Part shown: positions 1-9,859 of the stretch, piece after piece
How positions within the stretch are numbered: the first letter of the stretch is position 1
How the letters are laid out: every line of letters starts with the position of its first letter
From: Macrostomum hystrix
Lineage: Eukaryota > Platyhelminthes > Macrostomidae
DNA length: 64,000 nt
Reading direction: 5' to 3'
Assembly: GCA_950097015.1 (NCBI GenBank)
Contig: CATNEN010000024.1
Location: 5,284,001 to 5,348,000 of the forward strand
Notes under the pieces: model-generated
Seen by the model: only the letters and a program-made list of their open reading frames with translations
What the model was told of the DNA's origin: nothing
The model's database searches: none
Made by a program: the position numbers and the translations under genes

Positions 1-1345
1 GAGTTGCCGGGAGCGGCGCTGGGCGCGACTGGCGCGGTGCCGGCGACCGAGTCAGTGAGAGTCCAGTGGTTCTCAGTCAGGAAGCTGTTCAACACGCGCA
101 AATCCGACTCCGGGTGCTGCTCGGCTGCGTCATCGCTTCTGGCACTGAGGCAGTTGCTCCAAATTTCGACAATGCGACTGAAGCTCGGCCGACGGTCTGG
201 CGCCTCGCTGATCGACGACTTTACCAACTCGACAATTTCGGCGACAGGCAGCGACGGCCCAGCGCGCGGCCAGCGGGCAGCGATTTTCTCGCTTAGCAGG
301 ACGCCGGTTTCGTCGGGCGTCAGCAGCGGGCTACGGCGGTCCCGTCGGCGACGCGGGCTGGCCAAGGTGAGGGCTTCGAAGCAGGCGACACCGTAGGCCA
401 ATCGGTCTTCGTGCAGAGGCGGCTGCGGGCCGTCAATGGGAGAGCCGGCGGAGAAGCAGCTGAAGCCGCCGAGCTGCGGATTGGGAGATCAGTTTAAAGT
501 TTTTTCTAGGAAATAATAAATATATAAATAACTGTCAAAAGCTGACAATGACTCGGCTGCAAGGAGCTCTGTTAATAGCCGAAGAATTTGGAGGGATAGT
601 GGAAGTATAGTCTATCACCTCTAGGATATTGCAGAGTGGATGGCGGGTAAATAGTTAATTTTCTGTCACCTTAACATTGAGATCAGCCGTGATGAGAATA
701 TGCCTAGAGGAGAAGTTGCCGTGTGCGATGGGCGGATTCACGATCTCGTGCAGTCTCTGAAAGCCTTCCGCAGCCTGCTGCAGCCAGCGACAGACCACCC
801 AGGGGCTCACCGGCTGATTCTGAAAGCATAGTTGATAATGGCGAATAACTTCAGTACGTAACTTTTTTCCTAGAAAGCTATAGTTTTCTATCAGACATTA
901 ATTGACCAATTAAATAAATTGCACACATTGAGCTCACAATCGCAGAAGTAAACACAGAGAAATCCAGAACATTGCCGTGCAAGCAGAATTCCATGACAAT
1001 GCCAAACAGCATAGTCTCCTGCTCCATATAATAGCCCACAGAGGTGAGGAAGGCGGGGTGGTTCAGGCTGCTCACTCGCTGCAGCCCATTGAACTGGTTG
1101 TTCAGTCGCTTGGTAATGCTGGAAGAAATTAAATGGCAGGTTGATCGGTCTGATAAACTACTCGTTAGCTTAAACAGCCAAAAATGATCTTATTGAACCC
1201 ACCTGCGAACGTCTTCGGTTTTTGATAGCTTTTTCATTTTCTTCAGCAGATAAAAATTGTTTGGGTCGTTCTTCCATTTGCAGCGTGTATAGGAGAAGCT
1301 GCCACTCTCTGAATTGTTTAAGTTATATATCTTTTCAGTTTTCAT
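1..1345 (-). CDS. Pseudokinase, N-terminal part (partial at left edge)
   Basis: Four exons can be joined in phase on the minus strand: 1203-1345, 938-1118, 670-819 and 473 down past position 1. All introns are GT-AG. The product has a protein-kinase fold: a weak N-lobe with the FYLLKKMKK strand near residue 30, a helix-C region followed by NHPAF, a hinge-like IVMEFCLHGN near residues 90-100, and a C-lobe with PDRRPSFSRI. The catalytic loop reads HGNFSSRHIL (residues 141 on) where active kinases have HRDxxxxN, and the DFG position reads GGF (160-162). The catalytic and Mg-binding aspartates are therefore both missing, so a scaffolding or allosteric role is inferred. The start ATG at 1345 was chosen because the exon at 1512-1576 cannot be joined to it in an open frame; that exon may be 5' UTR. 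The C-terminal tail is open to the window edge. The kinase subfamily is not recognised. Confidence 0.72.
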
Positions 1346-1576
1346 AATGGCTAGCGCTCTACTGATAATGTAAAGGAAGCAACTTCAGCACATCCACCGA
1401 TTTTAAATGCTCAATACATACATCTAGTATATTGTCTGTTTTAATGATACATAGCAAGACAATCCTCAAAGCACACTAATACTAATAGGAGTCAAATAAT
1501 AGTAAACATACCAATTGGTAATGATTGAAGATCCTCAAAGTCATTTTTACCAAAAATATCAGATTGTTGCATGCTT

Positions 1577-2590
1577 CTGAAAAAAATAGAAAATTATTAA
1601 CTAAAACTCTAGCAAAATTTAATTAGATGTTAGCATTTTCATTGCAATAACAAGCTTAAATTTTTCAGTTTGAAAAGGGAAGTGGAATTTAAGCTCCAAT
1701 ATTTCAAAAACATATATAAGCATTGGTTAAAAAAATTAGTATGTTAAAATATAAAATATTGTCCAATTATTAATCCTCTGGAAAAATGCTGTTTTATTAT
1801 CCATTAGAAGAATATCCATTAGATCATAGACAATTAGTTATTATATTAGTATTAGTACACTTTTTTAGTTGTTCACTTAAAGCTAAAAAGAGGACTTTTA
1901 TAGATGCAATATATTCCAAAAAATTAATACTATTATTACTCTTTACAGAAGCTTATAAATAAAGGAGTAAGATAAGATAAATAATATAAACCAGGAAATG
2001 TATTTATTGAGGACTACAACATTGGTGCACATATGATAATAAAAATATAATAATTAAGAGTTAAAAATTAAGAGTAATAAATTAATATATTAAAATTAAT
2101 AACATAAACAAAATGGACTCATGGACAAATACATGCCAAATGCAAAATAAAAGTAAAAAACACATATGTGAACCATTTTTACAATATGCCAAGACACAGA
2201 TGCATTTAATTGATTTTTAATGGGTAATTCTGCAAAGATATAGTAAAGCAATACAATGCCAAAAATAGACATCTCGATTTCAATTTTACTTAATAAGCTT
2301 TTAGGTTCGAAAATTGTTTTGTTTTTTAGCCCACTGTTCTAATCGATTATGTTAACTATTTGTTGGATTATATGTCTAAAGGAGCATGGTTTTTATATAA
2401 TGTAGCTACATTTTTAGATACCTATAACCGTGACCAACGAGTCGAGATCCTCATCTTATTTCGAAGAAAGTTGCTAGGTTTAAAACCAAGAAACAGTTTA
2501 TCTTAACAAATCTAGAGAAAAATACAACCAAAATTTTTTATATAAAAGGCTACGCAAATTTCTCTACATGAAAATCCTTAATAAGAATTC
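1577..2590. other. AT-rich non-coding stretch
   Basis: Upstream flank of the minus-strand pseudokinase. The sequence is AT-rich, with no convincing coding exon or repeat family seen. A possible non-coding leader exon of the pseudokinase (1512-1576, acceptor TTTTTTCAG, donor GTATGT) lies at its edge. Confidence 0.4.
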
Positions 2591-3034
2591 TTAAGGGTTG
2601 ATGTATACAATACTAAAATATGTGTCCCGAGCTTTACTCGATGTCACTCGCAAATCGAATTTACTACTGATGTCGCCCTTCTTATGCCTAACGCTCCTGA
2701 AGGTGGTACCAGTTCCCAGGGAATAGAAATGGGGAAACCGGGCTTCATCCCTCCGTTCTACTCCTAGCCTCATCCCTAGAGAACATTGGTAGCTAATTTG
2801 AGTCTGCATGGACAACTTAAGAACAACAATAAAATATGAGACACGGGAGAGAGGATACACGGGAGAGATCAGACAGCGGAGAAGACAAGCGTGGGAGGGA
2901 TAAGACACGGGAGAAATAAGACATGGCAGAGACGAGACCGAGAATAGATGAGACAGGGGAAAGATATGAGACAGGAAACTGGTGTCGGAAGGTGCAACGT
3001 CACGCGTGCCGGAGTTTGCCGACCCCTGTGTGTA
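2590..3034 (-). mobile_element. hAT-like non-autonomous element, partial copy
   Basis: The right end (3017-3034) reads, on the minus strand, CAGGGGTCGGCAAACTCC. This is the same terminus as the element at 37499-37872. Inside are short repeats of the type GAGACACGGGAGAGA, the complement of the CTCTCCCGTGTCTCAT repeats of that element. The other terminus was not found, so the left limit is approximate. The open frames across it are repeat-derived. Confidence 0.5.
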
Positions 3035-3684
3035 GCACACACGCATCAGCATATCGATTAAACTTTCCTAATTACCAGTGCATTATAATACAGGCGCAAA
3101 AATGTTTTTATGAAAGAATCTTTCAGTCATAGCTTTAGAAGTAACAATAAAAAACACATGCTTCGTGAAAGATATATGGCATAATCTCGTAACAATGAGT
3201 AATCGCGTGAAAATGCTTAATTTTTTATAAATTATCTAATTGCGTCAACATTTCTTCGCGGCTGGCACTAACATATATTTGATGCTTAATAAGCCACAAA
3301 CTAGAATTCGCGAGTGGACAAAAAACAGAGTCTTTATATATTTAATTAGCGCATGAGTATAGCATTAATATTATTCTCATAAATATGTGTCCCACGCTTG
3401 CATCGTGCTAGCTGCGTCAATGCAGGCGACCTTGAAAGCCATAGTTGCATACCTATTTTTAGCTTCCTAGCACTCGTTTGCCAGCGAGTGAAGTTAGAGT
3501 ATGTGTTGGCATGTGCATATGCTACCGTTGATAACAATTAGACACAATATTATTGTTTCTTACAATATTTTGAAAAATGCGAAGCGCATTTAACTTAACC
3601 TAATTTCGATCGTCATTTTATCTCTAAAACACTGCTTTTATGGTGAACCATGCATGCGCAGACTACCTTGACAATTACTGCCAC

Positions 3685-4273
3685 TTTGTTAGACCCGGAA
3701 CAAACTGTTACACAAGTCGCCATGACAGCTTTAGACAGATCATTTAAACTGTTACACAAGCTGTCAGTCCTGTTAGACAGATTGTTATAAACCTGTTATA
3801 CAAGCTGTCAGTCCTGTTAGACAGATCGTTTAACCTGTTACACAAGCTGTCAGTCCTGTTAGACAGATTGTTATAAACCTGTTACACAAGCTGTCAGTCC
3901 TGTTAGACAGATTGTTATAAACCTGTTATACAAGCTGTCAGTCCTGTTAGACAGATTGTTATAAACCTGTTATACAAGCTGTCAGTCCTGTTAGACAGAT
4001 CGTTTAACCTGTTACACAAGCTGTCAGTCCTGTTAGACAGATTGTTATAAACCTGTTACACAAGCTGTCAGTCCTGTTAGACAGATTGTTATAAACCTGT
4101 TATACAAGCTGTCAGTCCTGTTAGACAGATCGTTTAACCTGTTACACAAGCTGTCAGTCCTGTTAGACAGATTGTTATAAACCTGTTACACAAGCTGTCA
4201 GTCCTGTTAGACAGATTGTTATAAACCTGTTACACAAGCTGTCAGTCCTGTTAGACAGATTGTTATAAACCTT
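3685..4273. repeat. 44-bp minisatellite, about 13 units
   Basis: Tandem units of about 44 bp (some 41-42 bp) share the core CTGTCAGTCCTGTTAGACAG, which has complementary ends (CTGTC/GACAG) and could form a small hairpin in each unit. The first one or two units are degenerate. Two unit types alternate (GATTGTTATAAACC versus GATCGTTTAACC), suggesting higher-order duplication. It lies about 530 bp upstream of the cwo-like TATA box. Confidence 0.9.
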
Positions 4274-4796
4274 TCGTTCTGCTTCTTCTTTCTCTTCTCC
4301 AGTCAGAACACGTTTTTTTCAAAGCAGTGCTCGAAAACGTGGAAAGCAGTTTTATTCGTTGCACATTTTTAAGATGCTTGTCAAAGCCCAATTAAGCACG
4401 GATTTACTTTGTTATAAAAAAAGAAAATTGCGGAGCTTTGACGGGCCTAGGCGTGTCTCCACTCCAGGATATACCGCACCATAACACCGGGATGTGCAAA
4501 AGAGCTTTAAGTTATTAGCGTTTAATGAGTAACGAAGGAATGACAATGAAGTCACGAGCTAGGCTATAGGTGGTAAGACAAAAGCTCACTGCGGACAGTA
4601 GTCTGACCAAGAGAGCAGAATAGGAGGGCCTTAGCCAAATAGCTAAAACAGAAAACAGTTTTTTTGCTATTGAATGCACACTAGGCGCATTCATTTTGTT
4701 TGGTTAAAAGACGAAAATAAAAATAGAGAGGCCAAATAGCAGACAACAACATATCGCCACCCCACGAGATAGCGAGCCGACTGAAGCGTGCCCGAC
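4274..4796. other. Upstream flank of the cwo-like gene
   Basis: About 520 bp between the 44-bp array and the TATA box, with no exon or repeat recognised. It probably includes proximal promoter sequence. I did not find a perfect CACGTG E-box here. Confidence 0.35.
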
Positions 4797-4800
4797 TGTC

Positions 4801-4808
4801 TATAAATA
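4801..4808 (+). promoter_or_regulatory. TATA box of the cwo-like gene
   Basis: TATAAATA lies 133 bp before the inferred start codon at 4941, which would put transcription start near 4830. Just downstream an ATG (4830) opens a short reading frame that ends before 4870, a possible upstream ORF. The position fits the first exon deduced from the GTAAGT donor at 4973. Confidence 0.55.
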
Positions 4809-4940
4809 AGGCCACAGGAGGACTGAGCAATGCCCATCATGCAGCCACACAGACAGTCGACATAAGTGCTTGTTTAAAGCCCATAATACCAACTTTGGTG
4901 CAGCGATTTCACAGGAGAGAGTCAGAGCATTAACGTCTCG

Positions 4941-5438
4941 ATGCATTCCGCCGATGATTCAATGCACGAATGGTAAGTGGCAGAGTGGTTTTACGCGTTT
5001 GGAAAGACCCTGAGCTCGATTCCGCGGCGAGACCACATTAATTTGGGGCGCAGACGCGGAGAGAAGGCTTGGGGGCTTGTCGTGCAATTTACGCCCTTGA
5101 GGGCCAACCTCCAAGGCACAGTGAAAGTGTATAGACTGCCTGACGAGAAAGTCAGGGCAGATGACACACCTGTGCACGTTTGTGCTCAGGAGTCTAGTGT
5201 CACTCAATGATGTGCCATTGCCTGCAGCCCTCCTGCAGTTATTTTTATTAATACAATCCCCATAGCAACAGCCCCATTCGTTGTCACTCAATCTCATAAG
5301 GAAGGAGTTTGTGACCGCCCAGAGCACCAAGGGAGCTCCGCGCAGGCAGGCATCGGCTTCCAGCGCCCCGCATGGAGGCCTCCTGTCCCAACAGGCGTGC
5401 ATTGATTGGCGCGAGCAGCCGCCAAGGAAGCGAGCCAG

Positions 5439-5473
<35 letters not shown>

Positions 5474-8400
5474 CAGCAACAACGGCAACGACTCACAAGG
5501 AGGTTGAAAAACAGCGGCGAGACAGAATGAACCAGGCCATTGGCAGTTTGAGTCGCCTGATTCCTGCGGCCTATTTGAAACAGGTGAGCCTGCTGATGTA
5601 TTGCCCTTGGCACTGATACACTCACAAATTTGGCGACAGAGGACACGCAGCCAGCAATGGCCCACAGTACGCAATCACTCACTCATACAGGTGAGTGCCA
5701 AGGACCACTAGAAAAAGGACGGGACACTTGGTTTCTTGGAAAATTTATTAAAGGCTGATTTTCACGCAAAATTGCACTAGGGAGATAGGAACTTTTCATG
5801 TTTTTTTTCAGATTAAAATGTTGATAACTTATTTTTGGAAGCAGACCCAGTGTTGTTCTTTTAACAAAACTTCAAGTAGGCAATTAAGCATCTGAATATT
5901 AACTTTGTACCTGTTCTGTTATTTGCAGGGCCAAAATCGAGTGGAGAAGGCGGAAGTGATTGAGTTGGCCGCTCAGCACATGCTAGCGCTCACGTCACAA
6001 TTGGAGAGGTGCAAAGGTGAGCACACGCTAGTAGTATACAAAAGTCGGAGACGGAGGGTGTTTTTAAATACGAAAAATGTATGGTAGGTTCATTGGAGCA
6101 ATACATTGGATTTAGATTTAAATTTTCATCCCTCTCCCGATAGCAACTGCTGCGCAATTTTCCTCTCTTCCATGCAGCGCAGACCTCCAGTTTTTCTACT
6201 AGGCCAGCGAAAAAACAGATTTTTGCTTTTTCCTCCGTCCGTCGGCCAAAATGCCTCTGCTTTTTTTCCCTCGATGCCAGACAATTTTTTCGGTTCTAAC
6301 CTGCCCGTCTTCCCCGAGCGCGTCGGCCGGAGAGGAACTTAAATCAGACCAACAACAGCAAAGATTTTTCATGAACGAGATTTTATTTCGGCACTGCATA
6401 AACAAGTAACGCGAGGCAGACTGAAATTACAGCATGCAAAAGCGGTTTTAAGCAGGCAATAATCCAAGAGTTAAAAAACTGATACGTCAGAGATTACCAC
6501 TTTAGGGGATTAAGAATTTTCAGAGCATGTATACATCCTATAGAGCATGTATTTACAACAACATTCATTTTACGCTTCAATAATGTTCGACATGCTGGGC
6601 ACATTGCGCCAGATGCTGCCTCTCCACTCGCGTGGACAATCCAGGAACATGAAGAATAGATGGAAATATGTGACACACCTGCTTCATCTACTTAGAGCCT
6701 CCACGAGCGTGTACATATCCCCACTTATTCTCGCATCCTCTTCTGGATTGTGAGGTCCGTGCTGGTACTCCCGCTTCATTAAAAATCCTTGGAAAGCAGG
6801 AGCTAGAGACGCTAGCCGGGCATATACTAACTCCGGCAGGCCATGATCCCAGCTGCTATGCGTCTCTAGAAGCCCTTTTGCCATGCGAGTAAGGCCAACC
6901 GGCTGGTCTGGGGGATGTGAATCCAGTCCAGCCATTTTCCTTGAGAGCGCGGAATTGACAGTTGTTGGTAAAGGTAAACTTGTGCGAAGAAGCTGGCTCG
7001 ACATGAATTGTAGGCCGCGTCTCGGGTGAAACAAACTGCTGTGCGCTTAAGACTTCCTCTTTAGCGAAAAACGCCATGATGGGCGGTTAGTCTCCCTCGG
7101 TCTGCTCCGGAAGATTCGAAAACAGCACTTCCTTATATACTGTTTTTGAAAAGGTTTCCGGATAGTTCACCCGAATCGTCTGAATTCTTTACTTCTCCCG
7201 AATCGCTTTAAATTCCATGCCAAGCTGTCAGTTCAAAAGTCCTGATCTTTTGATTGAACATTGCGTTCTGGGGCTTGCAAAACCCTGACATTTCGATCTG
7301 GAGCGATTTGGGGCCAGCTGTTTCACTTAAAAAGTTGTCAGTTTTATCTTCCTGACCTTTTGATTGGACATTGCTTTCTGTAGCATGGAAGAGAGGAAAA
7401 TTGCGCAGCAGTTGCTATCGGGAGAGGGATGAAAATTTGCCCGAAATTTCGGCTATCTAAATCCAATGTATTGCTCCAATGAACCTACCATACATTTTTC
7501 GTATTTAAAAACACCCTCCGTCTCCGACTTTTGTATACTACTCACGCCTACTGATCAGCATTAGAAAATTATGGATATGAAGACAATTATCGGGCTAAAC
7601 GTCGATAAAGCTCATCAATGAACACATCGTGAATTTTTCTCTAGCGGCTCTGGGCCGCGACTTCCCAGCTGCGGGTGCCGACTGTTGCATTGGCCAGTTC
7701 TACCAGGGCTTCTGCGATAGCAGCAAGGCTGCTCTGCACTTCCTGACCGACCAGGGCGGCTTCTCCACCACCGACAGCCTCTGCTGCCGGCTGCGCAGTC
7801 ACCTGCATAACCTGGCCCAGAAACACCTGCCAGGTGAGCCAGAATGTGAGAAGGCTGCGTTCAATGACCAAACTTATAGCAACAATTACAAGTAGGAGAC
7901 AGAAGTGAAGATAGTTTTTTAAAGCCTAGTTAATTACTAATTGAGGGTGGGGTGTGCCGCCCCTTGAAAATTTTTGTGCTGAACTTGAACGGATCAACGC
8001 AAGCACACGAAACTCAAAAAAACACGAGCCAACCTTTTGTTGCGCATCTTCTGAAACAAGAATCAAGTCGCCAGCTCTTCAGACCGTCGAGATATTCATC
8101 TGGCCGAAGGTCAGATTTTCCCATAAGTGCTAGTTTATTTCATACATCATCTCCATCTCCGGTGGTCACCTTCCTTTATCTAGACGGACTGCTGGACCAT
8201 CAAGGCCTACAACAGGTGGAAATAGGCCACTATGGACACCCTGACGCGAATTTCTCCAATTTCTCTGCTCAAGCCTAAATACAAGGCGCAGCTTAACCAC
8301 AGTACACCATCGTTTAGGCCCAGAAATTTGGTAGTCCAACTGTTAAGTGATACAGTGCCGGAGTATATAATTGATCAAGAAATTTCAAAACCGATTTAAT

Positions 8401-9438
8401 CCAATGCATGGCTGCGCAGATAAATCCGAGTTGCCGTCACTATCGGTGACTCAGCCAGCCAGCAACCGTAAAAACCATCATCAGCACGACTCAGACAGCT
8501 GCAGCTGCTCCTCAACAGATGACGAAACACCAACTAGCTGCTCTAGCGACGTAGTCGACTTGCGAGGCCGTGCAGGCGACAAGTCCGACAGGTGCAGCCC
8601 ATCGAAAGAGGACGAGGCAACGAGGCTTGATCCGAAGTCGGCGTTCAAGAAGCGATTCGAGGTAGCTATTTAAATTGTGTAAATTTGTAGTTTTCATTTT
8701 TTAACCAATATGAACTGGCCATGGAGGTTTATCGAGAGCAATGTCAGCTGTCCGTGTCACCTGGGTCTCCGACAAGAATCGCTGCTGAATATCTCTCCGA
8801 TGCTGACGTTGGACGGCTTTGAAAGTTAGTTAATCGTAAAGGCTGGAAAATTTTGATCAAAATGCAGGTGGACTTTCACGAAAATCGGTCACTCGGTTTG
8901 GGAGCTGGCGTGAAGTAGGCAGCGAGTATTTGAAAAATCCCACTGGTTTTTCTACTGTCAATCCATGGACTGATGGGCCACGAAACCTATCCGAAATTCT
9001 AGCCCGAACAAATGCCTGGCGAACTATAAAGCAATGGGAAATTTAGTGTCTTTGTTTCCACTAAATCAAGATTCGAACTCCAGACCTCGGTTACTATAAA
9101 TAATGATAACAATTTTGAATCAGGCCCAGTCAGCAGCAGCAGCGGCAAGCGAGCAGCGGTCAACTCCAGGGGCCAGAGATGAGCAGCAGACGGAGGAGGA
9201 TGAGGAACCCCAGCTGCTGCCTGGCTTTGTGTTGCACGAGTCTGGCACGCACTATTTGCCGCTGGTGGTGCCTCAATCGGCTCTAGGCACGGAGCTGCTC
9301 ACCGGCCGACAGCGGAAGCTGCTCAGCAGCAGCCGCGATGGCTCGCCGCTGCTGCATCCGGTGTCAATACCGGTCAATTTCGGGGCCACGCGATTTGTCA
9401 GAGCACGCGATTTTGGCGGCACCGGGAAGAACTCGTGA
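4941..9438 (+). CDS. cwo: clockwork orange-like bHLH-Orange transcriptional repressor
   Basis: Six exons join in phase: 4941-4972, 5301-5583, 5929-6016, 7645-7833, 8420-8661 and 9124-9438, giving 382 aa. A polyQ run (about residues 58-68) precedes the bHLH. The basic region HKEVEKQRRDRMN (from about 76), helix 1 with SRLIP, and the second helix entered through GQNRVEKAEVIELAAQHM end near 134. An Orange-type domain (FYQGFCDSSKAALHFL, DSLCCRLRSHL) follows at about 148-195. The C-terminal region contains HYLPLVVP and HPVSIPVNFG; no WRPW motif ends the protein. SRLIP plus the GxxRxEKxEIIE pattern is typical of insect cwo, a nuclear E-box-binding repressor of circadian targets; circadian function here is inference from family. 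The first coding exon (11 residues) is the least certain; with it the total stays in frame. Introns hold a SINE, a solo MITE arm, a 1.5 kb transposon and another interspersed repeat. Hey/HELT-type bHLH-O is the alternative. Confidence 0.75.
4977..5253 (+). mobile_element. SINE family A, copy 1 (tRNA-derived)
   Basis: The head GTGGCAGAGTGGTT is a tRNA A-box and GAGCTCGATTCCGCGG contains a B-box. The body is shared with copies at 13700, 14440, 15905, 29117 and 56472, and the tail is TTATTTTTATTAATAC. It lies in intron 1 of the cwo-like gene, and its first bases overlap the GTAAGT donor (4973-4978). Confidence 0.8.
5699..5856 (+). mobile_element. Solo arm of the hAT-type MITE
   Basis: It begins CAAGGACCACTAG and matches the terminal inverted repeat of the element at 27159-28003 over its whole length, including the inner GGAAGCAGA segment. 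Only one arm is present. It sits in the intron between cwo-like exons 2 and 3. Confidence 0.75.
6684..7077 (-). CDS. Unknown ORF(s) inside the 1.5 kb inverted-repeat element
   Basis: Two overlapping minus-strand frames lie between the element's arms. One starts at the ATG at 7077 (73 codons, MAFFAKEEVL...). The other, from the ATG at 7004, ends at 6684 and includes LPELVYARLASLAPAF. A TATATAAGG box at 7132-7140 lies about 57 bp before the first ATG, so the frame is probably transcribed from its own promoter. The second frame looks more protein-like (many charged and aromatic residues, no low complexity), so the pair may be one gene broken by a frameshift or joined by splicing. I do not recognise the product; it is not an obvious transposase. 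Confidence 0.35.
7132..7140 (-). promoter_or_regulatory. TATA box within the 1.5 kb element
   Basis: On the minus strand TATATAAGG lies about 57 bp upstream of the ATG at 7077. Nearby GAA/TTC blocks, for example GAATCTTCCGGAG just downstream, resemble heat-shock elements; that part is speculative. Confidence 0.4.
8735..8945 (+). repeat. Interspersed repeat D, copy 1
   Basis: About 200 bp, closely similar to the reverse complement of 63275-63465. Shared blocks include GGGTCTCCGACAAGAATCG, GGACGGCTTTGAAAGTTAGT and GGTTTGGGAGCT followed by GTGAAGTAGGCAG. It lies in the last intron of the cwo-like gene. A short frame (SPGSPTRI...DADVGRL) is common to both copies. The class is not recognised. Confidence 0.65.
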
Positions 9439-9538
9439 ATACAATGGATATTGTCGCAACCGTGGTCACTGAAAACTAATTTGGCATCCTATTCAGCTTG
9501 TGTATTATTTTAGCTTGCAGTTGCTTGACTATTGTGCT

Positions 9539-9544
9539 AATAAA
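9539..9544 (+). terminator. Poly(A) signal of the cwo-like gene
   Basis: AATAAA lies about 100 bp after the stop codon at 9438. Confidence 0.55.
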
Positions 9545-9677
9545 TACATGAATTTTTAATTTGTAAGTCATAATTAATTAGCACCGGCTCATTATCGCAC
9601 CTGACATACTGCATAATCGAACAGCACTGGAGCATTAAAAACACTTATTTAACAGTTTTGCCTTTAGTGGATGGGTA

Positions 9678-9813
9678 GATGGCTAATGCTAGATGGCTAA
9701 TGCTAGATGGCTAATGCTAGATGGCTAATGCTAGATGGCTAATGCTAGATGGCTAATGCTAGATGGCTAATGCTAGATGGCTAATGCTAGATGGCTAATG
9801 CTAGATGGCTAAT
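9678..9813. repeat. 14-bp minisatellite, about 10 units
   Basis: Nearly perfect tandem copies of GATGGCTAATGCTA just 3' of the cwo-like gene, running into the degenerate 20-bp array. Confidence 0.93.
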
Positions 9814-9859
9814 CTGGGGCAGATTATACAGTAGTTATACAGATAGCTAGATGGGGAGA

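Larger units (their letters stand above)
6030..7542. mobile_element. 1.5 kb inverted-repeat DNA element in a cwo-like intron
   Basis: The left arm (6030 to about 6178) and right arm (about 7381-7542) are near-identical inverted repeats of 149-162 bp. They start AGTAGTATACAAAAGTCGG; the left arm lacks about 16 bp present in the right. The flanks CACGCT and CACGCC may be an imperfect target duplication. The insertion starts 13 bp after the 5' splice site at 6017. The interior carries a minus-strand TATA-driven ORF but no transposase that I recognise, so the element is probably non-autonomous. Superfamily unknown. Confidence 0.8.

Noticed and set aside
4-396. Plus-strand frame of 130 codons at the left edge
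   Set aside because: The minus strand of the same stretch encodes a kinase C-lobe joined in phase to three further exons.
1512-1576. First coding exon of the pseudokinase
   Set aside because: It has good splice sites, but none of its open frames joins the next exon without a stop. Kept only as possible 5' UTR.
2591-3052. 153-codon minus-strand frame
   Set aside because: It lies in the hAT-like element and is made of its CT-rich short repeats; no domain.
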